A program made the translations under genes and the position numbers. Source: Candidatus Pelagibacter sp. (GTDB lineage Bacteria; Pseudomonadota; Alphaproteobacteria; Pelagibacterales; Pelagibacteraceae). Taken from it: DNA of 5,144 bases. The notes beneath the pieces are model-generated. The model was not told where the DNA came from. It saw nothing but the letters and a program-made list of their open reading frames with translations, and ran no database searches. The DNA is taken from assembly GCA_002708525.1 (NCBI GenBank), contig PAOP01000016.1:26624-31767 (forward strand), in the 5' to 3' direction. This document shows positions 1-5,144 of the stretch, piece after piece (the first letter of the stretch is position 1; the number at the start of each line of letters is the position of its first letter).

Positions 1-887
1 TTTGAAAAGACTCTCATGATTGCGCTCCTAGAGCGAGGATTGATTTTTATTTCATTTGCGGATGGTTTTATTTTCTTCTTGATGCGCCTATACGTTTCTT
101 TTGCTGAGATATTAATTGGTATATCTTTGGGCAGTTTTTTAATTTCAGGTCTAAAAAAATTTTTTACGATTCTATCTTCTAGTGAGTGAAATGAAATAAT
201 TACTATAACCCCGCCAGGTTTGAGAACATCGTGTAGCTTAGATAGCGCCACTTTTAAATGATGCAACTCATTGTTTACATGGATTCTTATAGCTTGAAAT
301 GACTTTGTTGCCGGATGGATTTTGCCAGTTCTTTTGAGAACTGATTCAATCGTTTTTGTTAGTTCAATTGTGGTTTCCATAAATTTAGTGGCTCTAAACT
401 GAACTATGGCCTTTGCAATTTTTCTTGATGCTTTTTCATCTCCATATTCATATAAAATATCACTTATCTCTTTTTCTGGCGCACTATTTAGCCACTCAGC
501 AGCACTGAAACCTGAAGATGAATCCATTCTCATATCTAAAGGCCCATCACTTTGGAAGCTAAAACCTCTCATTGGATCATCTAAATGAGTTGAACAGGTA
601 CCAAGATCAAATAAAATTCCATCAAATTGCTGTTTAGGGAATAGTGAATCAATTTCAGAATAATTTGAGTGATAAATACTGAAACGTGAATCTTTGATCT
701 TATCTTTTCCAAATGATACTGCCTCTTGATCCCTGTCAATAGCATACAGTGACCCTTGAGGGGAGATTCTATTTAAGATTTCCTGAGAGTGGCTGCCTCG
801 TCCAAAAGTTAAATCAAGATAAGTTCCAGATAAATCATTCAGCAAAAAATCTAATGATTCTTCCAGCAGCACTGGAACATGAAGCAT
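1..887 (-). CDS. rsmH: RsmH, 16S rRNA (cytosine(1402)-N4)-methyltransferase, 3' end cut by window
   Basis: SAM-dependent enzyme (also called MraW) that methylates N4 of C1402 in 16S rRNA in the small-subunit P site. The minus-strand frame starts at ATG 887-885 and stays open to the window edge for 295 complete codons. E. coli RsmH is about 313 residues, and the last visible residues NPRSRSAIMRVFS match the family C-terminus, so only a few codons are missing. Visible motifs: N-terminal HVPVLLEE (3-10); SAM-binding loop DLTFGRGSHS (25-34, with Ser where GRGGHS is common); AIDRD (49-53); DLGTCSTHLDDPMRGFSF (94-111), a variant of the usual DLGVSSPQLD form; DGPLDMRMD (114-122); TKSFQAIRIHVNNEL (194-208); and GGVIIVISFHSLEDRIVK (225-242). 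It begins 4 nt after the ftsZ stop codon with only a weak purine stretch (AAAAAG) as a ribosome site, so it is probably translationally coupled to ftsZ. Family assignment is certain. Confidence 0.97.
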   Translation of the reverse strand, partial: MLHVPVLLEESLDFLLNDLSGTYLDLTFGRGSHSQEILNRISPQGSLYAIDRDQEAVSFGKDKIKDSRFSIYHSNYSEIDSLFPKQQFDGILFDLGTCSTHLDDPMRGFSFQSDGPLDMRMDSSSGFSAAEWLNSAPEKEISDILYEYGDEKASRKIAKAIVQFRATKFMETTIELTKTIESVLKRTGKIHPATKSFQAIRIHVNNELHHLKVALSKLHDVLKPGGVIVIISFHSLEDRIVKNFFRPEIKKLPKDIPINISAKETYRRIKKKIKPSANEIKINPRSRSAIMRVFS

Positions 888-891
888 CTTT

Positions 892-2019
892 TTAGTCTAC
901 TTGCTTTCTCATAAAGGTTGGCACATCAAGGAATTCTATATCCTCTGCAGACGATGTGCCAACTGACTCTGCTGTATGGTCAACTTTAGTAGCATCCAGT
1001 CCAACCGGATTGAGCTGCACAGTGGCTTTTCTTGAATTATCAACAGCTAATGTTGCTGTTTGCTGATTAACGCCAGTTGCTACAACCGTAACAAGTAATT
1101 CCTCCTCATCCATGGAATCTTCCATAACAGTTCCATAAATAATAGTCGCATCATCAGCAGTAAAGTCTTTAATTACTGAATCAACTTCATCAAAATCTGC
1201 CATTGTTGGCGATTTTGCAGTTATATTTACTAAGATGCCTCGCGCATCCTTTAATTCAATATCTTCAAGTAACTCTGAGCTTACAGCTTGACTGGCTGCA
1301 TCAATCCCTCTTTCATCCGCGCTAGATTGACCTGTACCCATCATAGCAATACCCTTTTCAGACATAACTGTTTTTACATCTGCAAAGTCAACATTAATAT
1401 AGCCGGGCTTCATAATAATGTCAGATATACCTTGAACTGCACCTTTTAAAATATCATCTGCCTTAGCAAATGCTTCTTCCATCGACGTTTTTTTGCCTAA
1501 AATATCCATCAATTTTTGATTCGGAATGGTAATCAAGCTGTCAACTTCCTCAACTAGCTCTGCTATGCCTTGTTCCGCTGCAGCTTTTCTTTTATGACCT
1601 TCAAAATTAAATGGTTTAGTTACAACGGCAACTGTTAAAGCTCCAAGCTCCTTGGCAATTTCAGCAATAACTGGGGCTGCACCAGTCCCAGTTCCGCCTC
1701 CCATGCCTGCAGTTATAAAGATCATATCTGCTCCAGCTAATAACTCTTCAATTGCGGCCCTATCTCTTTCTGCTGCAGCTCTTCCCACTTGAGGATCTGC
1801 TCCAGCCCCTAAGCCCCTAGTAACATTATCTCCAAGCTTTAAAATAGTAGATCCCTTTGCCCTATCTAGAGCTTGAGAATCAGTATTTGCACAAATAAAG
1901 TCTGCTCCCTGAATTTTATGATTTATCATATGAATGACTGCATTTCCACCAGCGCCACCTACACCAATAACTTTAATTTTGGCTAATCCAGCATTTTCTT
2001 CGATTATTTCCCAATTCAT
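892..2019 (-). CDS. ftsZ: FtsZ, tubulin-like cell division GTPase
   Basis: Polymerising GTPase that forms the Z ring at midcell and recruits the divisome. It has 375 residues (E. coli 383) and looks complete. Visible elements: nucleotide-binding [10 protein letters not shown] (19-28); NTDSQAL (45-51); tubulin signature GGGTGTG (107-113); [10 protein letters not shown] (135-144); T7 synergy loop NVDFAD with N209, D211 and D214, the residues that complete the GTPase site of the neighbouring subunit; a short variable linker from about 320 to 358; and the conserved C-terminal peptide [11 protein letters not shown] (363-373), which binds FtsA, ZipA and MinC in relatives. The ATG at 2019 gives the normal N-terminus and has a Shine-Dalgarno-like AAGGGG overlapping the mraZ stop. 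The location is odd: it lies between mraZ (10 bp upstream) and rsmH (4 bp downstream), whereas ftsZ normally ends the dcw cluster after ftsQ and ftsA. All catalytic motifs are intact, so this looks like a working main copy. Whether a second ftsZ exists elsewhere cannot be seen. Confidence 0.99.
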   Translation of the reverse strand: MNWEIIEENAGLAKIKVIGVGGAGGNAVIHMINHKIQGADFICANTDSQALDRAKGSTILKLGDNVTRGLGAGADPQVGRAAAERDRAAIEELLAGADMIFITAGMGGGTGTGAAPVIAEIAKELGALTVAVVTKPFNFEGHKRKAAAEQGIAELVEEVDSLITIPNQKLMDILGKKTSMEEAFAKADDILKGAVQGISDIIMKPGYINVDFADVKTVMSEKGIAMMGTGQSSADERGIDAASQAVSSELLEDIELKDARGILVNITAKSPTMADFDEVDSVIKDFTADDATIIYGTVMEDSMDEEELLVTVVATGVNQQTATLAVDNSRKATVQLNPVGLDATKVDHTAESVGTSSAEDIEFLDVPTFMRKQVD

Positions 2020-2025
2020 TTTCTA

Positions 2026-2031
2026 CCCCTT
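2026..2031 (-). promoter_or_regulatory. Ribosome binding site of ftsZ
   Basis: The minus strand reads TAAGGGGTAGAAAATG. The AAGGGG element lies 6 nt before the ftsZ ATG and overlaps the TAA stop of mraZ. It is the clearest Shine-Dalgarno-like site in the window; the other starts have weak or no such site. The overlap suggests translation of ftsZ is coupled to that of mraZ (inference). Confidence 0.6.
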
Positions 2032-2497
2032 AAAAAGATATTGTTTTTAAACTCTCTGGCAATACAACCTCAAGAATTTCAGTTGATAAGGCGCCGCCTG
2101 TTTGCCTCATTTCCCAGTTTTGATCATTCCAAACTTCAAATTTATTTCCCATACCAATAAAGGATACTTTTTCAGCTTTTTTGATTTCTGCATATTCTCG
2201 AAGTTCTAAGGGCAAAAGTATCAACATTCTGCCTTTGGGATCAAATGAACTAACGCTTGCATTTCCCAAAATTGTCCATTGTAAGTTTCTTACGATTGGA
2301 TCAAGACCTTGTAAAGATTGAAGTTCGCTAGATATGCGATTCCAAATTGAACCTGGATAGATCTTTAAAGCAGGATATTGAGGGTCTCTTGTTACAACAA
2401 TACTATCTTCATTTTGAGAAAGAAGTTGATTTCGATACTTAGCTGGAATAGCTAACCTTCCCTTTGCATCTATCGAAATTGTTGTAAAACCAAACAT
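2030..2497 (-). CDS. mraZ: MraZ, transcriptional regulator of the dcw cluster
   Basis: DNA-binding protein of the SpoVT/AbrB double-repeat family that forms a ring-shaped oligomer and regulates its own operon of division and wall genes. It has 155 residues (E. coli 152). The two family repeats are visible by their signatures: DAKGRLAIPAKYR at residues 10-22 and DPKGRMLILLP at 86-96. The start was set at ATG 2497 because MraZ proteins begin with MF followed within ten residues by the first D-x-KGR; the frame could extend 30 nt upstream to a GTG at 2527, but that would add ten residues not typical of the family and would run into the operator repeats. There is no evident Shine-Dalgarno sequence before ATG 2497. 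Four MraZ-box-like repeats lie just upstream, consistent with autoregulation. It is followed by ftsZ rather than directly by rsmH, so it probably controls ftsZ from the first promoter of the cluster (inference). Confidence 0.97.
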   Translation of the reverse strand: MFGFTTISIDAKGRLAIPAKYRNQLLSQNEDSIVVTRDPQYPALKIYPGSIWNRISSELQSLQGLDPIVRNLQWTILGNASVSSFDPKGRMLILLPLELREYAEIKKAEKVSFIGMGNKFEVWNDQNWEMRQTGGALSTEILEVVLPESLKTISF

Positions 2498-2523
2498 AAT
2501 GTATGAAAAAAATTTATAACTAC

Positions 2524-2561
2524 ACACTTTATACTACATTTAACACACATTTACACACTTT
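2524..2561 (-). promoter_or_regulatory. MraZ operator: four direct MraZ boxes
   Basis: Read on the minus strand, four heptamers occur in tandem: AAAGTGT (2561-2555), AATGTGT (2551-2545), AATGTAG (2540-2534) and AAAGTGT (2530-2524). Their spacing is 10, 11 and 10 bp, about one helical turn, so they lie on the same face of the DNA. Known MraZ operators are three to four direct repeats with a 10-bp period: AAAGTG[T/G] followed by N3 in mollicutes, and TGGG-type repeats in E. coli. The repeats sit 27 to 64 bp upstream of the mraZ start codon and overlap the candidate -10 element. The third box is the most degenerate. The pattern is seen directly; the assignment to MraZ follows from its position and family knowledge. 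Confidence 0.8.
2528..2533 (-). promoter_or_regulatory. Candidate -10 element of the mraZ promoter
   Basis: TATAAA on the minus strand lies about 30 bp before the mraZ ATG, which would give a start of transcription near 2521 and a leader of about 24 nt. No good -35 hexamer lies 16-18 bp upstream (best matches 3 of 6). The element overlaps the MraZ box nearest the gene, so MraZ binding would block it if it is the true promoter. Weak evidence. Confidence 0.35.
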
Positions 2562-2565
2562 TTTT

Positions 2566-2574
2566 AAAAAAAAA
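2566..2574 (-). terminator. U-tract after rnpB, possible weak terminator
   Basis: Seven nt beyond the P1 helix of RNase P RNA the minus strand carries nine consecutive T residues followed by seven A residues. A run of U just after the RNA is what a terminator or 3'-processing site would show, but there is no independent GC-rich hairpin immediately before it. Termination here is therefore uncertain, and some rnpB transcription may read into mraZ. Confidence 0.3.
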
Positions 2575-2580
2575 TGCAGT

Positions 2581-2910
2581 GAGTTGATCTATAAGCCGGA
2601 TTCTGTATTAAATGACCATCTATCTAGGCAATATGTCGCCATATTACTCAAGCAACCTACCCGAATCCTAGACGAGTAGCCTAAACGGATTCCTATTTGG
2701 TTTTGCTTCAAAGTGGGGTTTACACTGCCATATTTGTTACCAAATACGCGGTAGGCTCTTACCCTGCCATTTCACCCTTACCAATCTCTTGGCGGTATAA
2801 TTTCTGTTGCACTTGCCGTGAGCTCACGCCCCCCAGGAGTTACCTGGCACTCTACTCTATGAAGTCCGGACTTTCCTCTAGCAAATTGCTAGCAGTCATC
2901 CGATCAACTC
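2581..2910 (-). ncRNA. rnpB: RNase P RNA, bacterial A-type (M1 RNA)
   Basis: Catalytic RNA that removes 5' leaders from pre-tRNAs together with the RnpA protein. The ends are set by the P1 helix, GAGTTGATC at 2910-2902 pairing perfectly with GATCAACTC at 2589-2581; mature ends could differ by a few nt. Conserved blocks in order on the minus strand: GAGGAAAGTCCGGACTTC; GTGCCAGGTAACTCCTGGGG; AGTGCAACAG; GGTAAGGGTGAAA; GGTAAGAGCCTACCGCG; TGGTAACA; CAAATAGG; GGGTAGG at 2662-2656, holding the GGU that pairs with the tRNA CCA end; TTGCTTGAG; a P18 hairpin AATATG-GCGA-CATATT; and the terminal ACAGAATCCGGCTTATAGATC. P2 pairs ATGACT with GGTCAT. The RNA is about 330 nt against 377 in E. coli. P3 is a plain 6-bp hairpin (2892-2878) and P12 is replaced by a short GAGA-capped stem (2792-2781). 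It lies 25 bp after the rsmI stop, a gene pairing also known in Pseudomonas-type genomes. Confidence 0.98.
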
Positions 2911-2916
2911 GAATGC

Positions 2917-2922
2917 ATTTTA
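2917..2922 (-). promoter_or_regulatory. Candidate -10 element of the rnpB promoter
   Basis: TAAAAT on the minus strand (5 of 6 matches to TATAAT) ends 6 nt before the first base of the RNase P P1 helix, the expected distance from a transcription start at 2910. The -35 position, 17 bp upstream, reads TTCTAA and is poor; it falls inside the last codons of rsmI. Own transcription of rnpB is expected, but the RNA could also be processed from an rsmI transcript. Confidence 0.45.
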
Positions 2923-2935
2923 ATACCTTTTGCAT

Positions 2936-3754
2936 CTATTTAGAAATGCTTAACAGGAATTTATAAACTTCTTGCTTTGAAAAAGATGTAATTTTAGCTA
3001 TTAGTTTTGAAGCGTCTGTTGGAGACAAATAATCAAGGAATGGGCGACAAAAATTCTTATCTAAATTAAAGACTGTGCTGGGAGATAAGGGATTAACAAG
3101 AATTACAAACTCTCCCAATAATTTAATTTGATTATTTTTAAGAAGAGTTAAGATCTCTTCAAGAGTTCCCCTATAAGTTGATTCAAATTCCTTGGTCATC
3201 TCCCGGCAAATTGCTATCTGAGTATCTGGGCCTAAAACCTCAGAGAAAATGGAGATGGTTTCACTGATCCTCTTTGCAGATTCAAAAAAAATATTGGTCT
3301 CATCACAATTTTGTAACTTTATTGCAATTTTTCTTTTTGCCTCATGTTGTTTTGGTAAGAACCCATTAAAAGAGAATTTATCTGACGGCAAACCTGAAAG
3401 AATTAAAGCATTAATGACTGAAGAGGGTCCTGGAAGGACAGTAAATGAAATATCCTCATTAATACACTTTTGAATCAATGGGTAACCTGGATCAGATATG
3501 AGCGGCGCGCCAGCATCAGATATAAGCGCTAGAGTTTCTCCTCTTTTAATGAGAGCAATTATTTCATCACTAGCTTCATTCTCATTATGCTCATGAAATG
3601 GTTTAGTTTTCCTTTGAATATCAAAATGTTGCAAAAGTTTTGCAGCAACCCTAGTGTCTTCTGCAAAAATCTTATCTACTTCCTTCAAAGTATTAATTGA
3701 CCTCAATGAGAAATCATTTAAATTACCAATTGGGGTGCAAATTATATAAAGCAT
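2936..3754 (-). CDS. rsmI: RsmI, 16S rRNA (cytidine(1402)-2'-O)-methyltransferase
   Basis: SAM-dependent enzyme of the tetrapyrrole-methylase fold that methylates the 2'-O of C1402 in 16S rRNA, the same nucleotide that RsmH modifies at N4. It has 272 residues (E. coli 286). Visible motifs: LYIICTPIGNLNDFSLR (2-18); AEDTR (31-35); ALISDAGAPLISDPGYPLI (76-94); LPGPSSVINALILSGLPSDKF (107-127); FNGFLP (129-134); FFESAKRI (156-163), where relatives usually have FYESPHRI; CREMTKEFESTYRG (183-196); and GEFVILV (214-220). The ATG at 3754 is the only usable start, because an in-frame TAA lies 9 nt upstream and the fold begins at residue 2. No Shine-Dalgarno sequence is visible. It diverges from the lpoA-like gene with a 3-bp gap, and rnpB follows on the same strand. 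Family assignment is secure. Confidence 0.97.
   Translation of the reverse strand: MLYIICTPIGNLNDFSLRSINTLKEVDKIFAEDTRVAAKLLQHFDIQRKTKPFHEHNENEASDEIIALIKRGETLALISDAGAPLISDPGYPLIQKCINEDISFTVLPGPSSVINALILSGLPSDKFSFNGFLPKQHEAKRKIAIKLQNCDETNIFFESAKRISETISIFSEVLGPDTQIAICREMTKEFESTYRGTLEEILTLLKNNQIKLLGEFVILVNPLSPSTVFNLDKNFCRPFLDYLSPTDASKLIAKITSFSKQEVYKFLLSISK
3745..3750 (+). promoter_or_regulatory. Candidate -10 element for the lpoA-like gene
   Basis: TATAAA (5 of 6 to consensus) lies 7 bp before the first possible ATG (3758), with TTACCA (4 of 6 to TTGACA) 16 bp further upstream at 3723-3728. If real, transcription would start at about the first ATG and give a leaderless mRNA, or a leader of about 10 nt if the ATG at 3767 or 3770 is used. 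The element lies inside the first codons of rsmI on the opposite strand. AT-rich DNA yields such matches by chance. Confidence 0.35.
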
Positions 3755-3757
3755 TAA

Positions 3758-4870
3758 ATGAAGTTAATGATGTCTAAAAAAAATAAATGTTTCACAAAAC
3801 TTATAGCATTAGTTATCTTAGCATCTTGCTCAACAACATCTAAAAATTTAAATCTGAATTCAATTGATTTTATTGAGGAAGAAACCCCAAAAGAGTTCCT
3901 GGAAATTTATAATTATCAAAGCTACTTTAATGATGATCTAAAAACAATACAAGCAGCTATTGATAGTCAAATGCTTAGTCAAGCAGAATTAAATGATGCA
4001 AAAATATTAAAAAGGAATTATCAAAAAATTCTAAAAAGAAAGAATTATTCCCTAGGGCTTAAATTAAATCATAAATACTCTAAGGAGTTGATTGAGTTAA
4101 TTTATAGACTTAATCTTCCAGTAAGTATTCTTTGGGATGAAAAAAAGCAAATTATCATGCCAGAAAATTTACTTTCACAAACAATTAATGGGTTCTGCTC
4201 AAGCATTTATGATGATGCAATTGTGTCAATAAATCAGGAAATAAACAAAAATTCTGATCCAATATTAATTATTTATTCTAAAAAATATATATCGTTTGCT
4301 GAAAAGTTAGAGGCAGCAAATAAAGACCTTATAAAAATAAAATATGCTTCAACGAATTTTCAAGAATTCGCTGCTGAGATTTTGGGAATTAATTTTAGCG
4401 AAAAACGATTCAATAAAATTTCTAATCTGAACCCAAATCAAAACCTAAATTTTAGCCCTCGACCTAGATCAGATTTCAAGCAAATCATAATGATCCTAAA
4501 TCCTCAAGAGTATAAATCAATGATTCCAGCTCTGAGATATCATGGAAAAAATAGTTTTAAATATTTAAATTTTATTTCGTCTTTAGAAGAAATAAATACT
4601 CCTCTCCAGCTCCTAGATTATGAAGATTCATTTACTCCTATATCAATTTACCTAACATCAAAAATTAAGAATGATGAATCAGTGTCTCTTGAAAAATTCT
4701 TAGAATTAGGAGCTTTGCATGAGTGGTTGTTATTACAAATTCTAAAGCAAGCTGGTATTCAATCAGCAAAAATAAATGGGGTTACTGGCAGTATTATTTA
4801 CCAATCTGATTCATGTGCCAAAAGAAAGGTTCCTTTGCAAAGAATTACCGCTGATTTAATTTCGTCTTAA
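3758..4870 (+). CDS. lpoA: LpoA-like (LppC family) outer-membrane lipoprotein, short form
   Basis: Predicted lipoprotein related to LpoA, which in E. coli activates the peptidoglycan synthase PBP1a from the outer membrane. The 370 residues open with a lipoprotein signal peptide: basic KKNKCFTK, hydrophobic LIALVILA and lipobox LASC with the lipidated Cys at residue 24. Ser at +2 suggests sorting to the outer membrane. Similarity to LpoA is in the C-terminal periplasmic-binding-fold domain: RPRSDFKQIIMILNPQEY (235-252), then MIPALRYHG (255-263), LGALHEWLLL (317-326) and NGVTGSIIY (340-348). E. coli LpoA has about 678 residues, with an N-terminal TPR domain. Here only about 80 residues separate the Cys from the presumed start of the second domain, so that domain seems absent. 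Three in-frame ATGs (3758, 3767, 3770) are possible starts; GAAG 6 nt before the ATG at 3770 is weakly in its favour. Position next to rsmI matches the usual lpoA-rsmI pairing. The assignment rests on weak motifs plus synteny. Confidence 0.75.
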   Translation: MKLMMSKKNKCFTKLIALVILASCSTTSKNLNLNSIDFIEEETPKEFLEIYNYQSYFNDDLKTIQAAIDSQMLSQAELNDAKILKRNYQKILKRKNYSLGLKLNHKYSKELIELIYRLNLPVSILWDEKKQIIMPENLLSQTINGFCSSIYDDAIVSINQEINKNSDPILIIYSKKYISFAEKLEAANKDLIKIKYASTNFQEFAAEILGINFSEKRFNKISNLNPNQNLNFSPRPRSDFKQIIMILNPQEYKSMIPALRYHGKNSFKYLNFISSLEEINTPLQLLDYEDSFTPISIYLTSKIKNDESVSLEKFLELGALHEWLLLQILKQAGIQSAKINGVTGSIIYQSDSCAKRKVPLQRITADLISS

Positions 4871-5144
4871 TCCCTGAGATCTCTCTCTATTAAAGAAAGA
4901 CTGTCTTGAAAACTGGGTCTGGCAAATATCTTTGTTTGATAATCCAACAAAGGTTTGAGATGCCTATTCAAAGGGAGGTTGATTCCAAGAGAAGGAAGTC
5001 TCCATAAAATTGGAGCTAGATAACAATCTATGAGTGAAAAATCTTCACTCATAAAAAAATCAAATTCTTTAAAAGTCGGAGCAACTGTGCTGATTTCATT
5101 AAGCAATTCTTCTCTCACTATTAATAATTCCTTTTCAGAAAGCT
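4867..5144 (-). CDS. sspA: SspA, stringent starvation protein A, C-terminal part
   Basis: RNA-polymerase-associated protein with a glutathione-S-transferase fold that supports stationary-phase and acid-stress gene expression in E. coli. Only the C-terminal 92 codons lie in the window; the frame is open through the window edge, so the 5' part is missing. The visible sequence closely follows the family: REELLNEISTVAP, FFMSEDFSLIDCYLAPILWR (where E. coli has FLSDEFSLVDCYLAPLLWRLP), RLPSLGIN and the tail IFARPSFQDSLSLIERDLRD. This is the helical GST C-domain. The GTG at 5118 is not a real start: upstream residues LSEKELLI continue the helix expected before REELL. It converges on the lpoA-like gene, and the two stop codons share TTAA (4867-4870). 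Relatives with similar gene order usually have sspB beside sspA; sspB is not between sspA and lpoA here. Confidence 0.95.
   Translation of the reverse strand, partial: LSEKELLIVREELLNEISTVAPTFKEFDFFMSEDFSLIDCYLAPILWRLPSLGINLPLNRHLKPLLDYQTKIFARPSFQDSLSLIERDLRD

Noticed and set aside
406..588. Plus-strand open frame of 60 codons
   Set aside because: It lies antisense to the conserved central part of rsmH and has no recognisable protein features.
2498..2527. Upstream GTG start for mraZ adding ten residues (MCSYKFFSYI)
   Set aside because: MraZ proteins start at MF close to the first D-x-KGR motif; the extension is not family-like and overlaps the operator repeat at 2524-2530.
2524..2561. Tandem repeat considered as a CRISPR fragment or microsatellite
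   Set aside because: Units are 7 nt with a 10-11 bp period and sit directly upstream of mraZ, which fits an MraZ operator better.
2559..2574. T7A9 tract as a strong Rho-independent terminator or a repeat element
   Set aside because: No GC-rich stem precedes it on either strand; only a weak terminator or processing signal can be proposed.
2697..2966. Plus-strand open frame of 89 codons
   Set aside because: It is antisense to RNase P RNA and the rsmI end; its composition reflects the structured RNA and not a protein.
3249..3473. Plus-strand open frame of 74 codons
   Set aside because: It is antisense to well-conserved rsmI motifs.
4867..5118. A separate 83-residue protein starting at GTG 5118
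   Set aside because: The frame continues upstream to the window edge with sequence matching SspA, so this is an internal codon of a truncated gene.

Overview
The window is a gene-dense, AT-rich stretch (roughly one-third G+C by eye) from a gammaproteobacterium. The evidence is: an A-type RNase P RNA; an FtsZ ending in the gammaproteobacterial-style tail [11 protein letters not shown]; SspA and an LpoA-like lipoprotein, both characteristic of this class; and the neighbourhood lpoA / rsmI / rnpB / mraZ / rsmH, which resembles the sspA-to-dcw region of Pseudomonas-like genomes. Tiny intergenic gaps, a short LpoA, a 330-nt RNase P RNA and overlapping gene ends point to a streamlined genome, such as a marine SAR86-like lineage. 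That placement is inference; I cannot assign a taxon firmly.

Layout from right to left along the minus strand: the C-terminal part of sspA (4867 to the window edge) faces the plus-strand lpoA-like gene (3758-4870), and their stop codons share the tetranucleotide TTAA. The lpoA-like gene diverges from rsmI (2936-3754, minus) with only 3 bp between the two start codons. Downstream of rsmI on the minus strand come rnpB (about 2581-2910), an 83-bp regulatory gap with four MraZ-box repeats, mraZ (2030-2497), ftsZ (892-2019) and rsmH (1-887, cut by the window edge a few codons before its end). No stretch longer than 100 bp lacks a gene.

The theme is cell division and envelope growth. MraZ is the regulator of the division and cell wall (dcw) cluster. 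RsmH is the usual second gene of that cluster. FtsZ is the division-ring tubulin. LpoA-type lipoproteins activate a peptidoglycan synthase. RsmH and RsmI both methylate C1402 of 16S rRNA (RsmH at N4, RsmI at the 2'-O), so both enzymes for that nucleotide are encoded here. RNase P matures tRNAs and SspA is an RNA-polymerase-associated stress factor.

The most notable observations are: ftsZ sits directly between mraZ and rsmH rather than at the far end of the dcw cluster after ftsQA; a well-formed four-copy MraZ operator lies in front of mraZ; the RNase P RNA has reduced P3 and P12 elements; the LpoA homologue apparently lacks the N-terminal TPR domain; and the rsmI/lpoA divergent starts leave almost no room for leaders. 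I did not find evidence of a wholly new system, mobile element or CRISPR array.
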